Shown here piece after piece: positions 53,616 through 63,401 of a DNA stretch of 64,000 nucleotides (positions are counted from its first letter, which is position 1; each line of letters opens with the position of its first letter). A program made the position numbers and the translations under genes. The notes under the pieces were generated by a model. That model was not told where the DNA came from and made no database searches. It was given only the letters and a program-made list of their open reading frames with translations. Location: the NCBI RefSeq assembly GCF_013141865.1, contig NZ_RCST01000001.1, positions 1,798,001 through 1,862,000 on the forward strand. The letters run 5' to 3'. This DNA is from Methylomonas sp. ZR1 (GTDB lineage: Bacteria; Pseudomonadota; Gammaproteobacteria; Methylococcales; Methylomonadaceae).

Positions 53616-54494
53616 TTAAGGGTCCTGGGCGAGACGGAAGCCGAGGTAGTGAAGGCGGTAGTTGGCGTAGTACCCGTCGCGGTACGACGAACGTTGGTAG
53701 CTCGGTCCGCTATCACGGGAACCGCCGCGTAACACACGCAGGGAACAGTCGCCGTCATAGCACGAACTGGTCCACTCACTAACATTACCACTCATGTCGA
53801 ACAAGCCCCAGGCGTTGGGTTGCTTTTGCCCAACCGTGTGAGTGCTTCTACCCGAATTTTCATCATACCAAGCTACCGTGCCAATACTATCGGAGCCACA
53901 GTACTCGTGGCTGCTACCGGCCTGACAGGCGGCATACCATTCGTCCTCGGTCGGTAAGCGGTGGCGTTTACCGGTCTGTTGATTTAAGCGCTGGATGAAT
54001 TGCTGGACATCGTCCCAACCGACTTGTTCCACCGGGCAGTTGTTGCCGCAGGTACTGAAGTAAGATGGATTGTTGCCCATGATTTTTTGCCATTGGCCTT
54101 GGGTGACTTCGTATTTGCCCATCAAGATGCCGTTGGGCAGTTTGACCATTTCAATGCCCCTATCGTCGGCTTTGCCCAGCTGTTTGAGCATGGCTTGAAC
54201 TTGCTCGCTGTAAGGACCATTTGCACCGTATTGCGCCAGATAGGCTTCCAGTACCGGTTTGGCTTGCTCGAGTTTTTGTTGTTGAAACAGGCTAAGGCCG
54301 TACAGAAAACCGAACGATTGCGGCAACGGGCTGTGTTGGCTTTGCAGTTGTTCCAGATAGCGCTCGGCTTGGGCGTAGTTTTTAGCGGCCAGGGCTTGCG
54401 TGGCCTGGGTGGCGAGTTGTTCGGCGCTGCCGGCGTGGGCGTTACTGGCAAGCAGACTGCCGGCCAAGAGGAAGATAATCAGTCTGTTAGGCAT
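53616..54494 (-). CDS. Exported SUMF1/FGE-domain protein without catalytic cysteines
   Basis: 292 residues from the ATG at 54494, which begins a clear signal peptide (LIIFLLAGSLLASNAHA); a second ATG is at 54506. N-terminal TPR-like helices (about 25-105), then the FGE-sulfatase domain: MGKYEVTQGQWQKIMGNNPS, RLPTEDEWYAAC, WGLFDMSGNVSEWT, LRGGSRDS and YLGFRLAQD. True formylglycine-generating enzymes carry catalytic cysteines just after the LRGGS block; here serines and tyrosines stand there, so oxidation of sulfatases is unlikely. Probably a binding or structural version. Last gene of a three-gene operon. Confidence 0.9.
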   Translation of the reverse strand: MPNRLIIFLLAGSLLASNAHAGSAEQLATQATQALAAKNYAQAERYLEQLQSQHSPLPQSFGFLYGLSLFQQQKLEQAKPVLEAYLAQYGANGPYSEQVQAMLKQLGKADDRGIEMVKLPNGILMGKYEVTQGQWQKIMGNNPSYFSTCGNNCPVEQVGWDDVQQFIQRLNQQTGKRHRLPTEDEWYAACQAGSSHEYCGSDSIGTVAWYDENSGRSTHTVGQKQPNAWGLFDMSGNVSEWTSSCYDGDCSLRVLRGGSRDSGPSYQRSSYRDGYYANYRLHYLGFRLAQDP

Positions 54495-54543
54495 AGTGAT
54501 GCGCATCCATGTTGAAAATAAAACGGGGTAAAGATTAAAACCC

Positions 54544-55392
54544 TTAATCGCGCTTGCCACTGCCGGGGTTGGGCGGGGGCGGCTGGTTGGGGTCAATCGG
54601 GTTGGTTTGTTTGAGCGTGTCTTTACCGAACTCGCTGAGTTGTTTGGGTAAGCTAGGCTCAGGCGATGCTTGTAGGGTAGTGGCGCGGCAAACGGCAAGG
54701 TTGCCTTTTACTTCGCATTGGCAATCGGCATCAGCGGCGGGCAACTGGGCGCGGGCGGCGTTGCAGGCTTGATCAGCACTGTTGCCGGCGCTGGTGGCTG
54801 TTACGGTTTGCAGCGGGGCGTTTGAGGCAGCTGCGCCGTTGGTTTTGGCGGCAAATTCGCTGTCTTTAAAGGCCTTGGCCGGTTCCTTGGCGTTAGCCGG
54901 TAAGGCGGCGATAGCGATGCGGCATTGAAAGCCGACTGTGTCGGTCATGGGTTCGCATTGGCAATCCCCGCCATTGTTGGCAGCGACTTGGGCGCGGGTA
55001 CAGGCACTGGCTTCGGTTTCGCCGTTGGCGGTGGCGTAAATTTGAGCGCCCTGTTGTTTATAGCTGCCGTATGGGTCTGGGAAAGGTACTTTGGAATTAA
55101 CACTGCGGCCCCAGATTTTATATTGGCCAGTGCCTTCGCAAGTCCACCAGTTGTGTTTAGCCTGCAGGTTAAGCGCAATGCCAACGCCGCAGTTCCAATC
55201 GCCATTGCTCATTTGCAGGCAATAGCGGGCGTCCATCGGTGCATCGCAACGGTTGCTAAAGTTGATGCGAATTCCATTGGGTTTGGTACATTCCTTGCCC
55301 TGGATGATTTCGTCGACCACGAAGCAGGCATCGGGGTCGGCGGCGTAGAGCTTAGGCGTAAACAAATATAAGATTAAAATCAGATAGCGCAT
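54544..55392 (-). CDS. Exported cysteine-rich protein of unknown function
   Basis: 282 residues. Signal peptide ends near KLYAADP. The N-terminal domain (about 20-105) has six cysteines, presumably disulfide bonded. Two later segments share the pattern A-C-X3-R/A-A with CQCE and a following CR (around 131-160 and 208-240), an internal repeat. A Pro-rich tail ends the protein (NPIDPNQPPPPNPGSG). 37-49 nt upstream of the SUMF1 gene. Not recognised. Confidence 0.78.
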   Translation of the reverse strand: MRYLILILYLFTPKLYAADPDACFVVDEIIQGKECTKPNGIRINFSNRCDAPMDARYCLQMSNGDWNCGVGIALNLQAKHNWWTCEGTGQYKIWGRSVNSKVPFPDPYGSYKQQGAQIYATANGETEASACTRAQVAANNGGDCQCEPMTDTVGFQCRIAIAALPANAKEPAKAFKDSEFAAKTNGAAASNAPLQTVTATSAGNSADQACNAARAQLPAADADCQCEVKGNLAVCRATTLQASPEPSLPKQLSEFGKDTLKQTNPIDPNQPPPPNPGSGKRD

Positions 55393-55434
55393 TGCGGTAT
55401 TTCCCCGGGTGAATAGCCAAGTTTTATAAAACGC

Positions 55435-56610
55435 TTATTGCAGTTTTTTACAAATAGCGATCCCTTGGGTAATTTCGGCTTTCCAGGATTTGCCGTCTTT
55501 GCAGGCTATGGCTTGTTCATAACCTTCAAACTTGATTCGGTCAAAACGCCATCCGTCATCGCCATTGCATAGCTCATTGGCATAATGGTCACGCACCCTT
55601 TTTGCCCAACTGATGGCGCCAGATTTTTCAAATTCACAATCTTTCCATTGGCCGGCGACAGCGACTTCTTTGAAGATATACTCGGGCTTTTTGTTACTAT
55701 TTTTTTGCCCTGCGAGATTGTCACTGCCGGCGTCAGCGGCGGCTTTAGTGCTGGCTTGGCCAGGCAAACCTTTGATGTTGGCCTGATAAGAAGCCGGGCT
55801 TTCACGACAAGCTTTGTCAATCTCGGTTGTTTGGGAGCCGACGGCGCTGAATTGGAAGTTGTTCCAGTATGCCGGGTCCGGTTTGATGATCGAATACTTA
55901 ACCGCATCTCCGGGTTTGAGAATGTCGCAATTGGCATTCATTAACGAGCCATCGTAGTTTTTTTGTTTTATGCAGGCCTCTATCGTAAAACTGCATTGAT
56001 TCTGCACGGCTGCCACCGGCGAGAAGCCGGGTTGGTTATCTATGCTGGGCACAGCGCATCCGCCGACATTGGTGATACAGCTATTTCCGGCAGCGACGGC
56101 TTTACGCCCAACCAGTTGGTCGGCAAATTGATTGAGTATCTCGTCTACCGTAGGGGCTTTTGCCGCCGGTTGAGCGATGGCCACTGCTTGGCCAACTTGA
56201 GTAACAGCGGTTTGGGATTGGGCTTGCAGTTGTTTGGCCTCCTGTTGTAACTCTGCTTGTCTGCGTTGATTTTCCAGTTCCATTTCCGCCAGCATTTGTT
56301 GGCGGTCGGCTTCGGATTTTTTGTACATGGCCTCGGCTTCGCTAATGGTGACTGTTGATTCGTTGACTTGACCGTTGGCCGGTAGCGGTACTTCAACGGT
56401 CGCTATGACATGACAGGATTCGCGACCGCGTCGATCGACAGTACAATCTTCTATGGTTTCCGTCATTTGGCGGACTTTACGTTTTGCCGCTTTGCCCGGC
56501 TTGATGGTTTTGTATACCGCACCATCAGGCGTTTCAGCCACAGCGGGTTGGATGAGTTGCGCTACTGCGGCCAAAATAAACAGTAAGCGACGGGCAGGCT
56601 TTGCGGGCAT
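55435..56610 (-). CDS. Exported coiled-coil protein of unknown function
   Basis: 391 residues. Signal peptide ends near AVAETPD. Residues about 90-150 are a Glu/Gln-rich coiled coil (AMYKKSEADRQQMLAEMELE and on). The C-terminal half is cysteine-containing and globular (CSFTIEACIKQKNY, WKDCEFEKSGAISWAK). First gene of the operon with the Cys-rich and SUMF1 proteins. Not recognised; a secreted surface complex is the simplest guess. Confidence 0.78.
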   Translation of the reverse strand: MPAKPARRLLFILAAVAQLIQPAVAETPDGAVYKTIKPGKAAKRKVRQMTETIEDCTVDRRGRESCHVIATVEVPLPANGQVNESTVTISEAEAMYKKSEADRQQMLAEMELENQRRQAELQQEAKQLQAQSQTAVTQVGQAVAIAQPAAKAPTVDEILNQFADQLVGRKAVAAGNSCITNVGGCAVPSIDNQPGFSPVAAVQNQCSFTIEACIKQKNYDGSLMNANCDILKPGDAVKYSIIKPDPAYWNNFQFSAVGSQTTEIDKACRESPASYQANIKGLPGQASTKAAADAGSDNLAGQKNSNKKPEYIFKEVAVAGQWKDCEFEKSGAISWAKRVRDHYANELCNGDDGWRFDRIKFEGYEQAIACKDGKSWKAEITQGIAICKKLQ

Positions 56611-56811
56611 TTAAGTACTCCATGACGATTGCCGAAAAAAACCGGCGGGATACTAACATGAGGAATGCTGAATCTGCGAATAACTAAGGTGAGTTAAAGC
56701 ATTGGAAGATCAATCTGTTTTGGAAGTCAGCCAATTTTGACTTCTTGCGGTTTTTTGCCGCCACTGATTAAAATCGTTATATCCCTGAAACGATTGATTA
56801 CAAGGAAGACT

Positions 56812-58542
56812 ATGCCAACCCCTATTGAACCTAAATCACTGACCCGCTATGCCTCCTCCAGAAAGCTGGTGGTGCTGCTGCATGCATTTACCAATAGCGC
56901 CGATAGTATGAAATACGTCAGGGCCGTGGTTACTGAAAGTTATGGCATCAGTGTCGCGGATATTTTTATACCTGAGCTGCCGCTCGCGACATGGTCCTGT
57001 GCCAACCCGCTGGCGGTTTGCAATCAACTTCTTGAGCAAATCGATGTCTTGTGGGCCGAGCGCATCGAGAAATATCACAGCCCATACGAGAGCATCATGT
57101 TTGTCGGCCATAGCTTTGGGGCGTTGTTGTGCCGGAAATTGTATGTCTACGCCTGCGGGGAAACTGCTTTAGCCCCGTTTGAACCGGGCATTAGACTAAA
57201 AACACTACGTCCATGGGCCGGCAGCGTTGAGCGGATTATTCTGCTGGCCGGTATGAATCGCGGCTGGAGCATTTCGCATCATATGTCGCTGAGCAAGGCT
57301 TTCTATTTCAGTTTAGGGGTCGGCTTCGGTGGTGTATGGCAAGCCTTAACACGCAAAAAGCCGGCAATCATGCACATCCATCGTGGCGCACCGTTTATCA
57401 CCAATCTGCGTATTCAGTGGCTGAGCATGCGATATAACGCGAAACACAAAGGTGTCGGCAACGCTTTGACGGTGCAGTTATTGGGCTCTATCGACGATAT
57501 GGTTAGCCCGGAAGATAATATCGATTTGGTCAGCGGTAGTGATTTTGTTTATCTGGATGTGGCTAAAACAGGGCATGGCAACATCATAGATATGGATGAA
57601 AAACCGGATGCGCAAGACCGTAGGCGAAAATTCCGCGCGGCTCTGTTGAAGGATGAACAAACCTTAAAGCAGGAATATAACCAGTTGCCACGTGACGAAA
57701 GTTTGCTTGTTTCGCGTGACAAGGTCACCGACTTGATTTTTGTTATCCATGGCATCCGCGATCCTGGTTACTGGACACACAAAATCGCTCGTCGTGTTAA
57801 GCAGCTTGGCAAAGATCACCATAAAACATTCGAAACCGAGACCTCCAGCTATGGCTATTTCCCCATGCTGTCTTTTCTATTCCCGTGGCGGCGTCGTGAG
57901 AAAGTGGAATGGTTGATGGATCAATATACCGAGGGTTTGGCGCAATACCCCAACGCTGAGTTCTCTTATGTCGGCCATAGTCACGGAACATACTTACTAA
58001 CCAAAGCATTGAAAGAATACCCGTGCTGCCGCTTCAAGCAGGTGGTGTTGGCCGGTAGCGTGGTAAGAACAGATTACGCATGGGAAGCCTTGCTAAAGCA
58101 GGGACGGGTAGGAAAGGTTTTGAACTACGTTGCCTCTGGCGACTGGGTGGTGGCTTGGTTTCCAAATGCCATGCAGATGTTGAATTGGCAAGATTTGGGT
58201 GGCGCAGGCCATAGGGGGTTTGAATCCGACCAAGTCAATCAAATCCGCTATGCCAAAGGTGCGCACAGTGCTGCCTTGCACGAGGATAATTGGGATGAAA
58301 TTGCCAAGTTTGTGATTACCGGTAAAACAGATGGGCTACCCGCAACTATCAAGGTAGGTAAACAGTCGTTTTGGGTTAGCGCGGTCAGCAAAGTGGCCCC
58401 GCTGCTGTGGTTGGGCGTAATCTATTTGCTCTATCTGATTGGGCGCGAATTTTGGCCTGATTTGAGTGCAGAGCAATGGCGGAGTTTGGTGTTTAGCGGA
58501 TTGTATGTGGCTGGTATTTTGTTGGTCTTGACTAAGGTTTGA
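56812..58542 (+). CDS. Double alpha/beta-hydrolase protein with C-terminal membrane helices
   Basis: 576 residues from the ATG at 56812, which has AAGGAAG just upstream. Two hydrolase-like halves: the first with LVVLLHAFTNSADS and FVGHSFGALL, the second with LIFVIHGIRDPGYWTHK and YVGHSHGTYLLTKAL. Each has a GHSXG serine elbow. Two membrane helices end the protein (LLWLGVIYLLYLIG, GLYVAGILLVL). Duplication of a lipase-like domain in one chain is unusual. Divergent from the exported-protein operon at 56610. Substrate unknown; a lipid is plausible. Confidence 0.85.
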   Translation: MPTPIEPKSLTRYASSRKLVVLLHAFTNSADSMKYVRAVVTESYGISVADIFIPELPLATWSCANPLAVCNQLLEQIDVLWAERIEKYHSPYESIMFVGHSFGALLCRKLYVYACGETALAPFEPGIRLKTLRPWAGSVERIILLAGMNRGWSISHHMSLSKAFYFSLGVGFGGVWQALTRKKPAIMHIHRGAPFITNLRIQWLSMRYNAKHKGVGNALTVQLLGSIDDMVSPEDNIDLVSGSDFVYLDVAKTGHGNIIDMDEKPDAQDRRRKFRAALLKDEQTLKQEYNQLPRDESLLVSRDKVTDLIFVIHGIRDPGYWTHKIARRVKQLGKDHHKTFETETSSYGYFPMLSFLFPWRRREKVEWLMDQYTEGLAQYPNAEFSYVGHSHGTYLLTKALKEYPCCRFKQVVLAGSVVRTDYAWEALLKQGRVGKVLNYVASGDWVVAWFPNAMQMLNWQDLGGAGHRGFESDQVNQIRYAKGAHSAALHEDNWDEIAKFVITGKTDGLPATIKVGKQSFWVSAVSKVAPLLWLGVIYLLYLIGREFWPDLSAEQWRSLVFSGLYVAGILLVLTKV

Positions 58543-59308
58543 AGATGGTTACAGCATTTATTAAGGACTTACAGTAAGGCAACTCCTATTGGTTAAGTCG
58601 AATCTGAAAATCTTGAACTTCAATCGGCAGTCTGCTTTTGCATCCTTAGCCGTCTTTTAAGTAATTGAGGATTTGAGTTTGCGATTGATCGGTTATGGCC
58701 GAACTTGCTCTATTAGAATGTTCGGCTTGAAATGTTTCTGTATTAGTGGCGCAAAATCCGGAGTTTTCCCTTCTCGTGGCACCCGATCTAGGTTTGGACG
58801 CTGGGACAGGCGGGAAGCTTAGGAAGGACGATGAAGCCAGTTTATAGGCGGCAAAGTGCGGTGGGTATAGCTTGCAAGAGCTTTAAGTGACATATGTTGG
58901 TGCTTTTTATTATCGAGTGCCAATCATCTAATCGGCTTGCGTATTATCCAGAATGAAGGTACACAATGCGATCAACAATTTATTCTCTAGCTGGCCTGTG
59001 CAGAAAATCCGAACCGTGTTTTTCGCCTGACCTTGCTAGCCTGAGGCAAAGGCGTCAACGTATATCCAACAATTGCTAGCACTACCCCACGGAGTATCTG
59101 GCATTGCGGTAAAGCCCTGAATCCTGGCGGGCCGAAGAAAGTATCTACAAGCAGTTGCCAAAATGGAGCTGCTGCCTTTTCTGCAGTAGTGAATACCTCT
59201 TGGGGGTAAAGCCTTGAGCGGATAACGGGTGGCACCAGCAGGCCCAGACCAAAAACTCTACCTCAGTGCAACAACGCCAAAACCTTGCACAAAACCAGGA
59301 ACCAAAAT
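58543..59308. other. Intergenic stretch without recognisable gene
   Basis: About 770 nt between convergent genes. Short open frames on both strands show no protein-like pattern. No RNA gene, insertion-sequence end or clear terminator was found. Confidence 0.5.
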
Positions 59309-60925
59309 TTATCGGGAAAACGCCGCGATAAACCGCTCCCGTAACTTATCCATCCCCAACACGGGCGCATCGCTGGCCGGCAGCATACCGTCCGTCCATT
59401 GCCAATCCTTTATTGCATCCATCACCTTGCTATCGCGACTAATCAAATGCACCAGCACATCGTGGCTATCCGATTCGCCGGTCACAAACGGTGCCGGTTG
59501 GTGGTCGCCCAGCACCAGCAGTACCAGGTTATCGTCACCATAGTTAATCGCGTAGGAGACGATATTAGCCAGCGCATATTCGATGGATTTTCGATATTGT
59601 TCGCGGATGCGCTCGGTGTTCTGCCAAACCACTTCCGGGGTATCGCCGATGCGGGCTTGATTGAAAATGCTGCCGTCGCCGACCTGGTCCCAGTTCACCA
59701 ATTCCGGCAACGGCGTCCACGGCGCATGCGACGAAATCAAGGCCAGTTCGGCCATCAACGGTTGCCGGGCGCCGGGTCTGCGCTCCAAGACTTGCAGAGC
59801 CGAGAGCGTGTATTGGTCAGGCATGGTGATCCAGTTGAAGGTTTGGCCTTTGTAGCCCAAATCCTGTGCGGCATAGATGCGGTCGTAACCAAAGTATTCG
59901 CCTTGATGCCAGGCCATCGTATGTGCAGGTTGTACGGCCACGGTGCGCCAACCCGCCCTGTGGAACAGGCGATTCAACGACGGGCGCTGGCTCATCACCA
60001 AACGGTCGTAGCGGGTCTGGCTATTGATCCATAATCCCGACATCAAGGTGCCATGCGCCAGCCAGCTGATGCCGCCGTACGTCGGCGAGGTCAGGTAAGC
60101 GCTACGCGCCGACAAACCGTTTGCGGCCAGATCGACGCTGCTTTGCTGTAGTAATGGCCGGATATGCGCAGCGTAGTCTGTTCGATCCAGCACGGTTCGA
60201 CCATACGATTCGATGAACACCACCAGCACATCCTTGCCTTTCAATTTCTCGAACAATGCGTTGTCCGGCACGGCGGCATAAGGGTCACTATCGACGACAT
60301 TGTTGAAACTTTCCAGATCGGCCATGCCGCTACGGATGGTGGCAATGTGCTGGGCCATTAGGTCGTAAAACGGTTTGCTCGCGTATGACCAATCCGCGAA
60401 GGCGGAAGCGCTCCACACCAAAAGGCCGGCTACTATGCCTGTGCCGCTAATTTGCGCCGAACTTTGCAACAGCGTTTGTACCCGGCGCAGCAAGGTGTTG
60501 GTCAGCCAAAAAATACTCAGCAACAAGGCGATGAGCAAACCGGCGACGACGATGGCGCCAATTTGGCCAATGGCGCCTTGCAGTAGATTCATGCCGTCCG
60601 CCGGAAAGCGGGAATCGAGTACCGGGTTGAACGGCCGGTCGAAAACCTGGTACGCCGCCAGGTCGGCCATTTTAAAGATGATCCCCGTCGCCAGCAGCCC
60701 GGCGGCGCCTAGTCGAATCAGAAAGCCTACCCGGCCAGATACCAGCAGTGCCAGGCCAAGCAATAGCGCTTCCAACGGCAGGTAAGCAAAAGCCTCCAAC
60801 GAGATCGCGCTCAGGCGATTGGGAATAAGCAACGCCGTCAATACATAAATCACCGCGAAACCATTCAAACCGGTTGCGAGGTGAGCTGTCCGGTGGAAAT
60901 TGAAAATCCTGTTATCGCCTAGCAT
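59309..60925 (-). CDS. LtaS/alkaline-phosphatase-fold membrane sulfatase-like protein
   Basis: 538 residues. About five membrane helices in the first 190 residues, then a periplasmic domain of the sulfatase / phosphoglycerol transferase type: DVLVVFIESYGRT, in which a hydroxyl residue such as the final threonine could form the intermediate, YGGISWLAHGTLMSG, and a C-terminal VLLVLGDHQPAP metal site. Relatives transfer phosphoethanolamine or phosphoglycerol to lipids or glycans. It is divergent from a phosphatidyltransferase and flippase-like pair, which suggests joint work on envelope lipids. Confidence 0.9.
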   Translation of the reverse strand: MLGDNRIFNFHRTAHLATGLNGFAVIYVLTALLIPNRLSAISLEAFAYLPLEALLLGLALLVSGRVGFLIRLGAAGLLATGIIFKMADLAAYQVFDRPFNPVLDSRFPADGMNLLQGAIGQIGAIVVAGLLIALLLSIFWLTNTLLRRVQTLLQSSAQISGTGIVAGLLVWSASAFADWSYASKPFYDLMAQHIATIRSGMADLESFNNVVDSDPYAAVPDNALFEKLKGKDVLVVFIESYGRTVLDRTDYAAHIRPLLQQSSVDLAANGLSARSAYLTSPTYGGISWLAHGTLMSGLWINSQTRYDRLVMSQRPSLNRLFHRAGWRTVAVQPAHTMAWHQGEYFGYDRIYAAQDLGYKGQTFNWITMPDQYTLSALQVLERRPGARQPLMAELALISSHAPWTPLPELVNWDQVGDGSIFNQARIGDTPEVVWQNTERIREQYRKSIEYALANIVSYAINYGDDNLVLLVLGDHQPAPFVTGESDSHDVLVHLISRDSKVMDAIKDWQWTDGMLPASDAPVLGMDKLRERFIAAFSR

Positions 60926-61125
60926 CTATATCCCCGCAAGACGGTTAAATTTGGCCGGCAAAACCGTTGCCGATAAAGTGAGTTTAAGTTTGCTGAGGCG
61001 GGCATGCTAGACCGGATGTGATGTTGAGTGTTTAAGGTTGACAGTGCTTGTTAGCAAAAATAACGCCAAACTGGCACGGCATCTGCTTGCGCTTATCGGT
61101 CAATCCGACTCAATAACAGACACAC

Positions 61126-62232
61126 ATGCAACGAACCGAGAATGCCACCTTAAATTTCCTGCAGCAGGAATTGGGCGTAATCGCCCAATTGGGCTTGGGC
61201 GTGTTGCTGATCGGTTTTGGTGTATTCAGCGTTGCGGAAGATTGGCAGCTTGCCGGCCTCTGGCTGTTTCGCGCCAGTCTAATCTGGGCTTATGTCTGCC
61301 TATGCGCGTGGCGGCGATTACCATTAAACCGCGCCAGTTTGGACGCGCCACTTTACGGCAGACTCGGCTGGGGCAATCGTTTAACCCTCTTGCGCGGCGG
61401 ATTCATCGCGCTGACCGGCGGCTTTTTGTTTATGCAGCAAACGCTTGCTGCTTATCTTTGCTTGCCGGCGCTGTTTTACACGCTGGCGGCTATCCTCGAT
61501 AGGTTGGACGGCTTCGCGGCTCGCCGCAGCGGACAGGTCAGCCTGTTGGGTAATGAATTGGATATTACCTTTGATGCGCTGGGATTGGTGATCGTACCGC
61601 TATTGGCAATCGGTTTGGGCAAACTGCATAGCTCTTATTTGCTGTTGAGCGTGGCTTACTATGTTTATCGCTGGGGCTTGCAGCGCCGTAGTTTACTGGG
61701 CTTGCCCTTATACGACTTGCCGGGCAATCCTTTGCGTCGGACTTTGGCGGGCTTTCAAATGGCTTTCGTTGCCGTAGCGCTCTGGCCGCTGCTTGATCCC
61801 GAGTTGACCGCTATCGCCGGTATTGCCTTTATGCTGCCGGTGCTGTTCGGATTTACGGCGGATTGGTGGGTGGTGTGCGGTCGGTTAACGCCACAGGCCT
61901 ATCAGCGGTTGGCAAATTGGAGCGCGCAGTATTTTCAGCCAGGGCTGAGATTATTAGTGCCGTTGCTGCTGGTTTTGCTGATACCGGATGCCATCGACAC
62001 CGAGAGCAAACTGCTGGTGCTAGGCGCTGCGATGGTTTTGCTTGGTCTGGCCGGGCGTTTGGGAGCCTTGATCGTGATCGTCTCCTTGGGTTGGCATTAT
62101 CCGCACGATAGCAACCCAGTTGTGTCTTATGGTTTGATCTTCGCTGCCAGCTGGATTTTGCTGCTGGGCACCGGCCGTTATAGTCTGTGGCGATGCGGCG
62201 ACGAATGGCTTCAACGCTACGACGGGGCCTGA
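61126..62232 (+). CDS. CDP-alcohol phosphatidyltransferase
   Basis: 368 residues with about eight to ten membrane helices. The full signature D-X2-D-G-X2-A-R-X8-G-X3-D-X3-D is at residues 125-150 (D125, D128, G129, A132, R133, G142, D146, D150). It transfers a phosphatidyl or similar group from a CDP-alcohol to an alcohol acceptor. Longer than common 200-residue members, with extra C-terminal helices. The next gene overlaps its stop codon (TGATG). Confidence 0.93.
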   Translation: MQRTENATLNFLQQELGVIAQLGLGVLLIGFGVFSVAEDWQLAGLWLFRASLIWAYVCLCAWRRLPLNRASLDAPLYGRLGWGNRLTLLRGGFIALTGGFLFMQQTLAAYLCLPALFYTLAAILDRLDGFAARRSGQVSLLGNELDITFDALGLVIVPLLAIGLGKLHSSYLLLSVAYYVYRWGLQRRSLLGLPLYDLPGNPLRRTLAGFQMAFVAVALWPLLDPELTAIAGIAFMLPVLFGFTADWWVVCGRLTPQAYQRLANWSAQYFQPGLRLLVPLLLVLLIPDAIDTESKLLVLGAAMVLLGLAGRLGALIVIVSLGWHYPHDSNPVVSYGLIFAASWILLLGTGRYSLWRCGDEWLQRYDGA

Positions 62233-63215
62233 TGAACTGGTTTAAAGCGCATCCGGTTTTATTGTGGTTGCCGGCATTGCTGCTGGCCGGAGAGGTATTC
62301 AGTCAATTGCCTCTTGCCGCTATCACCTTGACTATTCGCACACTTTCTTTCAACCAATGGCTAGGCTGGATAATGCTGAATCTGCTTATTATCTTAATGG
62401 CGGCCCAGCGTTGGTGGGTGCTGAGTGATTTGCTGAAATTGCCGGTCGGCGTTGGTCAGTTATTGCTGATTCGCCAAGCCGGCCAAGCCGTCAGTTTCAT
62501 CACGCCCGGCCCGCAGTTCGGCGGCGAGCCTTTGCAGATTTTCTGGTTGTACAAGCGCTGCCATTTGCCGCTGCACGGGGCGTTGCTGAGTTTGGGCCTG
62601 GATAGGTTTTACGAGTTGTGGATCAACTTCAGCATCCTGGTCTTGGCGGTGCTGCTGCTGTTGATTTCGCAGGCCGGCGCTGCCGCCAACTGGCGAGAAA
62701 TCCTGCTGAGTCTGACCGCTATCTTGCTGACCTTGTCCCTATTTGGCTGGTTTATTTTAAAGCAGCCGGAACGGATATTGGCTTGGCTAAAGCGCCTGGC
62801 CCGGCGTTGGCAGCATCATCCGCGCCTACAAAACATCGAAACACATTGGCAGCGTTTGGGTAGCGACTTAAAGGCTGCTGTCGCGGCAGGTAAGCCTGCG
62901 TTATGCAAAGCCTTTCTATTATCTCTGTGTGGCTGGGCTGGTTTGCTATTGGAGTTATGGCTGCTGCTCGGCGTATTCGATTTTACCCTGGATTTGTCGG
63001 CGTTTCTGGTGGTGTTGGTGGCGATGCGCATGTCATTTTTGTTACCGCTGCCGGGCGGCGTTGGATCGTTGGAAGCAGCGCTGTTTTGGGCGTTTCACTA
63101 TTTGAGTTGGCCCGTCGAGGCAGCCATTGGCTTGATTGCGTTAATGCGTCTGCGCGACGCGATTATGCTCATCGGCGGTCTGGGTTGTTTGCGCGCGTTA
63201 CAGGCAAGACGGTAG
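62232..63215 (+). CDS. Flippase-like integral membrane protein (LPG synthase TM / UPF0104)
   Basis: 327 residues from the ATG overlapping the previous stop. About eight membrane helices, with RQAGQAVSFITPGPQFGGEP and a C-terminal LLPLPGGVGSLEAALFW, the two signature loops of the AglD/MprF-like flippase family. Translational coupling to the phosphatidyltransferase implies that it moves the lipid product across the inner membrane. Confidence 0.92.
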   Translation: MNWFKAHPVLLWLPALLLAGEVFSQLPLAAITLTIRTLSFNQWLGWIMLNLLIILMAAQRWWVLSDLLKLPVGVGQLLLIRQAGQAVSFITPGPQFGGEPLQIFWLYKRCHLPLHGALLSLGLDRFYELWINFSILVLAVLLLLISQAGAAANWREILLSLTAILLTLSLFGWFILKQPERILAWLKRLARRWQHHPRLQNIETHWQRLGSDLKAAVAAGKPALCKAFLLSLCGWAGLLLELWLLLGVFDFTLDLSAFLVVLVAMRMSFLLPLPGGVGSLEAALFWAFHYLSWPVEAAIGLIALMRLRDAIMLIGGLGCLRALQARR

Positions 63216-63401
63216 CACAAGTGCTTGTCTGAAGGCAGGGTATCAGCAAACCCTGTCTGTATCGCAACAGCTGGCGGGCATTAACTCTGTTCAACAACGG
63301 AATTTCCTGGCAATTAAATACGGCACGATTACTGCTGTTTTGGGAGCGGGAACCTTCCTCAAGGCATCCGTTTTGATAACCCATAACCAGAGAGAAAATG
63401 C

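Noticed and set aside
53616..54494. Formylglycine-generating enzyme for the sulfatase-like gene at 59309
   Set aside because: The catalytic cysteine pair after LRGGS is missing, and the sulfatase-like protein is of the LtaS type, which does not need formylglycine.
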